A stretch of 64,000 nucleotides of DNA from Hymenobacter daecheongensis DSM 21074 (lineage in GTDB: Bacteria > Bacteroidota > Bacteroidia > Cytophagales > Hymenobacteraceae), in contig NZ_FQYN01000007.1 of NCBI RefSeq assembly GCF_900141805.1, positions 186,001 through 250,000 on the forward strand. The letters run 5' to 3'. The position numbers were made by a program, and so were the translations under genes. The notes beneath the pieces were generated by a model. That model was not told where the DNA came from, searched no databases, and was given only the letters and a program-made list of their open reading frames with translations. Shown piece after piece: positions 57,912-64,000 of the stretch. The first letter of the stretch is position 1. Every line of letters begins with the position of its first letter.

Positions 57912-60380
57912 ATGCCCGCTCCCAACACTCCGCCGCCTGCTACCCCCGAAGCCCTGCTTGAAACCCTGCTGGACGTTTCCCTCACGGGCATTATCCTGTT
58001 TCGGCCGGTGTACGCCGTCGATGGGGGCGGGGAAATAGTGGATCTGGCCTACGTGCGGCTCAACCTGGCGGCCCAGCGCATGCTGCAGCTGCCCGAGTGC
58101 CCGCCCGAAACCTTTCTCACGCGCTACCCTAACGCCACCGAAGCCGGCATCTTCGCCTTCTACCGCGACACGTTTCTGAGCGGCGCGCCCGGCCGCTACG
58201 ACGTGAACTACCAGCACGACGGCCTGGATAACTACTTCCGGCTGGCCGCTTACCGCTGCGAAACGCTGCTGGTGGTCAGCTTCACCGATACCGCCGACCA
58301 CGACCGCACCGCCGTGGAGCAGGCCCTGCGCGAAAGCCAGGCGCGCGAGCGGGCCAGCCGGGCCGAGGCCGAGGCCCAGCGCCAGCGGCTGCACGACATG
58401 ATTGCGCAGGCCCCCGCGCTCATTGCCAGCCTGGCGGGCCCAACGCACGTGGTGCAGCTGGCCAACAAGGGCTTCCGCCAGCTGTTCGACAACCGCGAAA
58501 TGGTGGGCAAAACGTACCGCGAAGCCGTGCCGGAGCTGCAGGATCAGGAATTTTTCGCGCTGCTGGACCGTGTATACGCCACCGGCGAAACCTATTACGG
58601 CAATGAGGTGCCGGCGTATCTGGACCAGCCTACCCATAGCCCGCGGGTGCCGCGCTACTTTAATTTCATCTACCAGGCCACCCGAGATGCCACGGGGGCG
58701 GTGGCCGGCGTGCTCATCTTTGCCTACGAAGTGACCGAGCAGGTACAGGCGCGTCGGCAGGTGCAGCGGCTCAATGAAGAGCTGGAGGCCCGCGTGCGGG
58801 AGCGGACCCAGCAGCTGGAAGCCGCCCTGCGCGGCGCCGAGCGGCAGGGTGAGCGGCTCAATACGCTATTTATGCAAGCGCCGGCCCCCATTGTCATTCT
58901 CGATGGTCCGACGCTTGTATATCAGCTGGTCAATCCGGCTTACCAGCAGATCTTTCCCGGTCGCGTGCTGCTGGGCCGGCCCCTGCTCGAAGCCCTGCCC
59001 GAGCTGGCGGGCACGCTCATTCCGAATCTGTTGCAGGAAGTATTTCAGACCGGCGAAACCCGCGTGGCCCAGGAGATGCCTGTACTTCTGGCCCGCCACG
59101 AGGGCGGCCCGCTGGAGGAAATCTACTGGACCTTCACCTGCCAGCCCCGCCGCGACGCGCAGGGCACCGTGGATGGGGTGCTGGCAATTGCCCACGAAGT
59201 GACCGACCAGGTTCGGGCGCGGCAGGTGGTGATGGAAAGCGAGCAAAACTTCCGCCGCATGGCCGACAGCGCCCCGGCCATGCTCTGGGTCACCGATCCG
59301 CAGGGCTACTGCACCTACCTCAACGCGCAGTGGTACGCCTTCACCGGCCAGAGCGAAGCCGAGGCGCTGGGTATCGGGTGGACGCGCGTGGTGCACCCCG
59401 ACGATGCGCCGGGAGCCGAGGCTGCCTTCCTCGATGCCTGCGCCCGCCGCATTCCGTTTCACTATCTCTACCGGCTGCGCCGCCACGATGGCGTGTACCG
59501 CTGGGCCGTCGATAGCGGCCTGCCGCGCTTCAGCGCCACGGGCGAGTACGAGGGCATCGTGGGCACGGTCATCGATATTCATGAGCAGAAGCTGGCCGAG
59601 CAGGCCCTGCAGAAGCTCACGCAGAAGCTGCGCCGGGCCCGCGACGAGGCTCAGGACCTCAACACCGAGCTGCAAACCACTAATCAGCACCTCACCCGCA
59701 CTAACGTAGACCTGGATAACTTTATCTATACCGCCTCGCACGACCTGAAAGCGCCCATCACCAACATTGAGGGGCTGCTGGCGGTGCTGAACGACCAGCT
59801 GGCCGAAATTTCGCTGGTATCGGCTGATGTGGCCCCGGTGCTGGGCATGATGTATGAGTCGGTGGCCCGCTTCCAGCGCACCATCGACCAACTCAGCGAC
59901 GTGACCAAGCTGCAGAAGGAGCACGGCCAGCCCACCACCGAGGTGCTGCTGGCCCCCGTGGTGCACGACGTGCGCCAGGATCTGCAGCCGCTGCTGCGCG
60001 AAACCGCCGCCCGGCTCGACGTGGAGCTGAACGACTGCGTCAGCGTGTCGTTTTCGGCCAAAAACCTGCGCTCCGTGCTGTTCAACCTGCTTAGCAACGC
60101 CCTCAAATACCGCCACCCCGACCGCGCCCCGCACATCCGTCTGCACTGCCACCTGGAGCCCGGCCACACGGTGCTCACGGTGCAGGACAACGGCCTGGGC
60201 CTGACTTCCGAGCAATTGCCCGAGCTGTTTGGCATGTTCCGCCGCCTGCACAGCCACATCGAGGGCTCCGGACTGGGGCTGTACATGGTGAAGCGCAGCG
60301 TAGAAAATGCCGGTGGTAAAGTAGTGGTAACTAGTAAAATAGGGGAAGGGTCTGCTTTTGCTGTGTACTTTCCGCGCTAA
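57912..60380 (+). CDS. Multi-PAS sensor histidine kinase
   Basis: 822 residues, no signal peptide or membrane segment, so it probably senses a cytoplasmic signal. Four PAS or PAS-like domains are suggested: about residues 14-130, 160-275, 315-440 and 440-560. The last is the clearest, with APAMLWVTDPQGYCTYLNAQ, WTRVVHPDDAPG and RHDGVYRWAVDSGLPRF. The dimerisation H-box is IYTASHDLKAPITNIEGLL (H610). The ATPase domain has NLLSNALKYRHP (N-box), VQDNGLGL (G1) and GSGLGLYMVKRSVENAGG (G2). No transmembrane helix; no ligand can be named. It is followed after 63 bp by a response regulator. Kinase call secure. Confidence 0.94.
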   Translation: MPAPNTPPPATPEALLETLLDVSLTGIILFRPVYAVDGGGEIVDLAYVRLNLAAQRMLQLPECPPETFLTRYPNATEAGIFAFYRDTFLSGAPGRYDVNYQHDGLDNYFRLAAYRCETLLVVSFTDTADHDRTAVEQALRESQARERASRAEAEAQRQRLHDMIAQAPALIASLAGPTHVVQLANKGFRQLFDNREMVGKTYREAVPELQDQEFFALLDRVYATGETYYGNEVPAYLDQPTHSPRVPRYFNFIYQATRDATGAVAGVLIFAYEVTEQVQARRQVQRLNEELEARVRERTQQLEAALRGAERQGERLNTLFMQAPAPIVILDGPTLVYQLVNPAYQQIFPGRVLLGRPLLEALPELAGTLIPNLLQEVFQTGETRVAQEMPVLLARHEGGPLEEIYWTFTCQPRRDAQGTVDGVLAIAHEVTDQVRARQVVMESEQNFRRMADSAPAMLWVTDPQGYCTYLNAQWYAFTGQSEAEALGIGWTRVVHPDDAPGAEAAFLDACARRIPFHYLYRLRRHDGVYRWAVDSGLPRFSATGEYEGIVGTVIDIHEQKLAEQALQKLTQKLRRARDEAQDLNTELQTTNQHLTRTNVDLDNFIYTASHDLKAPITNIEGLLAVLNDQLAEISLVSADVAPVLGMMYESVARFQRTIDQLSDVTKLQKEHGQPTTEVLLAPVVHDVRQDLQPLLRETAARLDVELNDCVSVSFSAKNLRSVLFNLLSNALKYRHPDRAPHIRLHCHLEPGHTVLTVQDNGLGLTSEQLPELFGMFRRLHSHIEGSGLGLYMVKRSVENAGGKVVVTSKIGEGSAFAVYFPR

Positions 60381-60443
60381 GTCCCGTACAGTGGAGTTTG
60401 CCGTGTTGTTGTCAACCCTGCCAGCCCGCCGCCCGCTCCGCTC

Positions 60444-60869
60444 ATGACCCCATTGCCCTGCATTTTATTGATCGACGACGACCAGACCAACAACTTCCTC
60501 AACCAGAATCTGCTCAATCGTCTCGGCGTGGCCGAGCGCCTGCTGGTGGCCCTGGACGGGCAGGAGGCCCTGGCGCAGCTCCGGGAGCACTGCGCGCCCC
60601 CCACGCCCACCTGCCCCACGCTTATTCTGCTCGATGTGAATATGCCCGGCATGAACGGCGTGCAGTTTCTGGAGGCCTACCAGCACCTGCCCCTGGCCCG
60701 GCAGCGCACCATCGTCATTCTCATGCTCACCACCTCCCTGCACCCCCGCGACGTGGAGCGGGTGGAGCAGCTGAACCTGGTAAACGGCTTCGTGAGTAAG
60801 CCCCTGACCGCCCAGAAAGTAGCAGAGCTGCTGCACACATATTTCGGCCAGGCCCTGCCGTCAGGCTAA
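60444..60869 (+). CDS. Single-domain response regulator
   Basis: 141 residues: a receiver domain without output domain. LLIDDDQTNNFLNQNLL holds D11-D12, the phospho-acceptor is D64 in LILLDVNMPGMNGVQFLE, then T96-T97 in ILMLTTSLHPRD, and K119 in GFVSKPLT. The partner is presumably the histidine kinase just upstream (63 bp apart, same direction). With no output domain it may act by protein interaction (CheY/Spo0F-like) or pass phosphate on. Located before topoisomerase IV A. Family secure. Confidence 0.95.
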   Translation: MTPLPCILLIDDDQTNNFLNQNLLNRLGVAERLLVALDGQEALAQLREHCAPPTPTCPTLILLDVNMPGMNGVQFLEAYQHLPLARQRTIVILMLTTSLHPRDVERVEQLNLVNGFVSKPLTAQKVAELLHTYFGQALPSG

Positions 60870-61206
60870 GCCTGGGCGTTGCGCCGCAGGCGGCAATTGC
60901 GCGGTTAGTGCATTATTAAGAAGTAAGACGAGCCACAAATAAGGTCCCGCGCCGCGGCGCACCCGTGGCCGCGTATTCCGGCGAAGCGTTAGGAGCGGGC
61001 ACCGCTAGAGCCAGGGCAGGAGCGAGGCTTTAGCTAATTATATTGGTATTGGAGGAGCCGGGTATTGGCTGGTGAAGTTTCGGGAAAGAGGTTTTTGAGG
61101 AAGTGTAATTTGGGGCCGGGCTTGCCTTTGGCTAATTAAATTAGGAACTTTATGCGTGCGCTTCGCCTTAGAAATATTGCGTTCTGCGCATCTAACGGTA
61201 CTTTTG
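60870..61206. other. Gap of 337 bp before parC
   Basis: No gene seen. The right half is AT-rich (61020-61160) and carries TTTG at 61127-61130 and a TAATTTG at 61107 that are weak matches to promoter elements. No palindromic element of the type found elsewhere. Confidence 0.55.
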
Positions 61207-64000
61207 ATGAACGCCCGCATTCCCCTTGCCGACCAATCCCCCAAACTCATGGTCAACCCTGACGCTCCTTTGGATGAAACGCCCCAGCCTGACCTGTTCG
61301 CCCCCGGCGATACGGTAAGCTTCGACAATGACGCTGCTCCGCCCACCCGGCCGGCCGCCGAAGGGGAGGAGCACCCCGAAGCCGACCCCAGCGAGCTGAC
61401 GCTGGCCGAATCGTCGGATGATGTGGAGGCCGTGACCGAGCCCGTGCCCATCACCGAGGAAACCGAGGAAGAGCCCAAATTTGCCCCCGGCGAGACCATT
61501 CACGACGTGGCCACCGTGGCCGGCATGTACCAGAACTGGTTTCTGGACTACGCCTCCTACGTGATTCTGGAGCGCGCCGTGCCCGCCATCGAAGACGGCC
61601 TGAAGCCCGTGCAGCGCCGCATCCTGCACGCCATGAAGGAGATGGACGACGGCCGCTTCAACAAGGTGGCCAACGTCATTGGCCAGACCATGCAGTACCA
61701 CCCCCACGGCGATGCCAGCATCGGCGACGCCATGGTGAATTTGGGACAGAAAGACCTGCTGATCGAAACCCAGGGCAACTGGGGCGACATCCGCACCGGC
61801 GACGGCGCGGCCGCCCCGCGCTACATCGAGGCCCGCCTGAGCAAGTTTGCCCTGGATGTGGTGTTCAACCCCGACATCACCGACTGGCAGATGAGCTACG
61901 ACGGCCGCAAGCGCGAACCTACCACGCTGCCGGTGAAGTTCCCCCTGCTGCTGGCCCAGGGCGTGGAGGGCATTGCCGTGGGCCTGAGCACGAAGATCAT
62001 GCCCCACAACTTCCGCGAGCTGTGCAAGGCCAGCATCGACGTGCTGCGGGGCCGGGAAATCCAGCTGTTTCCCGATTTCAGCACCGGCGGCCTCTGCGAC
62101 GTGACCAACTACAACGGCGGCCTGCGCGGGGCCAAAATCCGCCTGCGCGCCACCATCGAGAAGGCCGACAAGACCATGCTCGTCATTCGCGATATTCCCT
62201 ACGGCACCACCACCACGGCGCTGATGGAAAGCATCGTGAAGGCCTCGGAGGCGAATAAAATCAAGATCAAGAAGGTGGTCGATAACACGGCTGCCGACGT
62301 GGAAATTCAGGTGCATCTGCCGACCGGCGTGAGCCCCGACCTGACCATGGACGCGCTGTACGCCTTCACCGACTGCGAAATTTCGATTTCGCCGAACACC
62401 TGCGTCATCATTGAGGACAAGCCGCGCTTTGTGGGCGTGGAGGACATGCTGCGGCTGAGCACCCAGAAAACGGTGCGCCTGCTGGAGCGGGAGCTAGAAA
62501 TCCGGCAGGATGAGTTGCACGAAAAGTGGCATTCGGCCTCGCTGGAGAAGATTTTCATCGAAAACCGCATCTACCGTAAAATCGAGGAGTGCGAAACCTG
62601 GGCCGACATTCTCGACACCATCGAGAAGGGCCTGAGCAAGTTCGTGCGCATCGAGGGCCAGAAGGCCAAAGCCGACGACCAGCGCATCGTGCTGCGCCGC
62701 CCCATCACCGAGGACGACCTCACGCGCCTGACCGAAATCCGCATCAAGCGCATCAGCAAGTTCGACGGCTTCAAGGCCGACGAGTACATTCAGAAGCTGG
62801 AAGCCGAGCTGGCCGAGGTGGCCGACAACCTGGCCCACCTCACGCGCTACGCCATTGCCTACTTCGAAAACCTGCTGAAAAAGTACGGCGCCGGCCGGGA
62901 GCGCCGCACCCAGCTGCGCACCTTCGACGTGGTGACGGCCCAGAAAGTAGCCGTGGCCAACCAGAAGCTCTACGTCAACTACGCCGATGGTTTTGTGGGC
63001 TACGGCCTCAAAAAGGACGAAAGCGCGGTGACCATCTGCGACTGCTCCGACCTGGACGACATCATCGCCATCCGCCGCGATGGCACGTTTACGGTGTTCA
63101 AAATTGCGGAGAAAACCTTCGTGGGCAAGGACATTCTGCACGTGGGTGTCTACAACAAGAACGACGACCGGCTGGTGTATAACATGGTGTATCAGGACGG
63201 CCCCTCGGGCGTGGCCTACGCCAAGCGCTTCCTCGTCACGGGCATCACCCGCGACAAGGTGTACGACCTGACCAAAGGCGGCAAAAACTCCAAAGTGCTC
63301 TACCTCACCGCCAACCCCAACTCCGAGTCGGAGCTGGTGGGCGTGCAGCTCTCCGACAAGGCCCCGGCCCGCGTGAAGCAGTTCGACTTCGACTTTGCCG
63401 AGCTGGCCATTAAGGGCAAGGGCTCGATGGGCAACATCGTGACCAAGCAGCCCATCAAGAAAATAGTCCAGAAAAGCCTCGGCGACTCCACGCTGGGCGG
63501 GCGCGAGGTGTTTTTCGACAGCGTGGTGGGCCGCCTCAACACCGCCGGCCACGGCCGCTACCTGGGCACCTTCGACACCGACAACACGGTGCTGGTGGTG
63601 TACAAGGATGGCTCCTACGAGATGAAAGCCCCCGATCCGGGCCTGCACTTCGACGTACCCAACATCGTGCTGCTGCGCAAGCTCGAGCCCGATACCGTGC
63701 TCAGCGCGGTGTACGTGGACGGCGACACGAAAATTCACTACGTGAAGCGCTTCAAAATCGAAACCAGCACGCTGGAAAAGCGCTTTATCTTCATCTCCGA
63801 AACCAAAGGCTCGAAGCTGCTGGCGGCCACGGCCTTCGCCGAGCCGGTGGTGGAAGTGAAGCTGCAGCGTGACAAGAAATCGGATAAGGAAACCGAGAAG
63901 CTGCTGCTCCACGAGTTCATTGACGTGAAAGGCTGGAAGGCGATGGGCAACAAGCTCAACTACTTCCGCATTCACTCAGTGGCCCTGCTCACCGACGAAG
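61207..64000 (+). CDS. parC: DNA topoisomerase IV subunit A, 3' end beyond the window
   Basis: 931 codons visible, still open at the right edge. ATG 61207. Breaks and rejoins DNA with the ParE partner. The first 100 residues are an acidic, Pro-rich extension (AEGEEHPEADPSEL, ETEEEPKFAPGETIH). The core then starts GMYQNWFLDYASYVILERAV, GLKPVQRRILHAMKEM, GQTMQYHPHGDASIGDAM, and the catalytic Tyr lies in AAAPRYIEARLSKFA. Later LAQGVEGIAVGLSTKIMPHN and the CAP-like coil follow, and C-terminal propeller blades (FAELAIKGKGSMGNIVTKQP) are seen before the window ends. ParC rather than GyrA is inferred from partnership with parE and blade type. Secure as type IIA A-subunit. Confidence 0.94.
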   Translation, partial: MNARIPLADQSPKLMVNPDAPLDETPQPDLFAPGDTVSFDNDAAPPTRPAAEGEEHPEADPSELTLAESSDDVEAVTEPVPITEETEEEPKFAPGETIHDVATVAGMYQNWFLDYASYVILERAVPAIEDGLKPVQRRILHAMKEMDDGRFNKVANVIGQTMQYHPHGDASIGDAMVNLGQKDLLIETQGNWGDIRTGDGAAAPRYIEARLSKFALDVVFNPDITDWQMSYDGRKREPTTLPVKFPLLLAQGVEGIAVGLSTKIMPHNFRELCKASIDVLRGREIQLFPDFSTGGLCDVTNYNGGLRGAKIRLRATIEKADKTMLVIRDIPYGTTTTALMESIVKASEANKIKIKKVVDNTAADVEIQVHLPTGVSPDLTMDALYAFTDCEISISPNTCVIIEDKPRFVGVEDMLRLSTQKTVRLLERELEIRQDELHEKWHSASLEKIFIENRIYRKIEECETWADILDTIEKGLSKFVRIEGQKAKADDQRIVLRRPITEDDLTRLTEIRIKRISKFDGFKADEYIQKLEAELAEVADNLAHLTRYAIAYFENLLKKYGAGRERRTQLRTFDVVTAQKVAVANQKLYVNYADGFVGYGLKKDESAVTICDCSDLDDIIAIRRDGTFTVFKIAEKTFVGKDILHVGVYNKNDDRLVYNMVYQDGPSGVAYAKRFLVTGITRDKVYDLTKGGKNSKVLYLTANPNSESELVGVQLSDKAPARVKQFDFDFAELAIKGKGSMGNIVTKQPIKKIVQKSLGDSTLGGREVFFDSVVGRLNTAGHGRYLGTFDTDNTVLVVYKDGSYEMKAPDPGLHFDVPNIVLLRKLEPDTVLSAVYVDGDTKIHYVKRFKIETSTLEKRFIFISETKGSKLLAATAFAEPVVEVKLQRDKKSDKETEKLLLHEFIDVKGWKAMGNKLNYFRIHSVALLTDE

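Noticed and set aside
58866-60257. Minus-strand ORF opposite the histidine kinase (463 aa)
   Set aside because: Shadow of a strongly supported kinase gene; low-complexity composition, no recognisable domain.
62494-63975. Minus-strand ORF opposite topoisomerase IV A (493 aa)
   Set aside because: Shadow of the clear parC gene.

Overview
The window is high-GC DNA (mostly about 60% or more) from a Bacteroidetes bacterium, most likely Hymenobacter or a close relative in the Cytophagales. The evidence is two proteins with type IX secretion (T9SS) sorting tails, Bacteroidetes -7 boxes (TAnnTTTG) upstream of many genes, a TamL-type BamA lipoprotein, a DUF4369/TlpA lipoprotein, a curlin-repeat protein, a eukaryotic-type NADP isocitrate dehydrogenase, and many long palindromic elements between genes. 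I see no rRNA, tRNA, CRISPR array, transposase or phage gene.

Layout. 1-8.1 kb: a cut-off DUF4265 gene, a small leaderless gene, a secreted nuclease, thyA, a small ORF, a class IV PLP enzyme, a large delta-60 repeat T9SS protein, dprA and a MerR regulator. 8.1-16.6 kb: alaS, three tandem TonB-C/MORN-like paralogues, gatB and a TlpA-type thioredoxin lipoprotein. 16.8-25.4 kb: a Pro/Ala-rich protein, an acyl-CoA thioesterase, pcm, a polyprenyl-phosphate sugar transferase, ribE, a phosphodiester glycosidase, a small charged protein, icd and a large acidic protein of unknown function. 25.4-28.7 kb is an accessory stretch rich in repeats, with hypothetical genes and one HTH gene. 28.7-34.8 kb: a PAP2 phosphatase translationally coupled to hemF, a GNAT enzyme, a curlin-repeat protein and a fused E1 alpha-beta branched-chain 2-oxoacid dehydrogenase. 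34.9-42.1 kb: tamL divergent from a TrmH-family RNA methyltransferase, an App1 phosphatase, an M48 protease, a 21-bp repeat array and topoisomerase IB. 42.3-49.8 kb: two head-to-head paralogous lipoproteins, a small protein, an exonuclease-UvrC-like fusion, a DUF2383 protein and an AI-2E transporter. 50-64 kb: topoisomerase IV B subunit, a beta-propeller T9SS protein, a hypothetical gene, a two-gene ATPase/Toprim-like cassette, a multi-PAS histidine kinase with a response regulator, and topoisomerase IV A subunit running off the right end.

The most interesting points are these. (1) An OLD/AAA15-like ATPase gene whose middle is only about 30% GC while both catalytic ends are high GC, overlapping a small gene with Toprim-like acidic motifs; it looks like an uncharacterised defence module. 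(2) A palindromic repeat sitting in frame inside the E1 dehydrogenase just before its GDG cofactor motif. (3) Two divergent lipoprotein paralogues with a GDWDRH motif reminiscent of secreted kinases, altered in one copy. (4) Several families of long palindromes with conserved loops, plus two 21-bp tandem arrays. (5) Several genes whose -7 box lies so close to the ATG that the mRNA should be leaderless.

All assignments come from reading motifs by eye. No database search was run. Base counts were made by hand.
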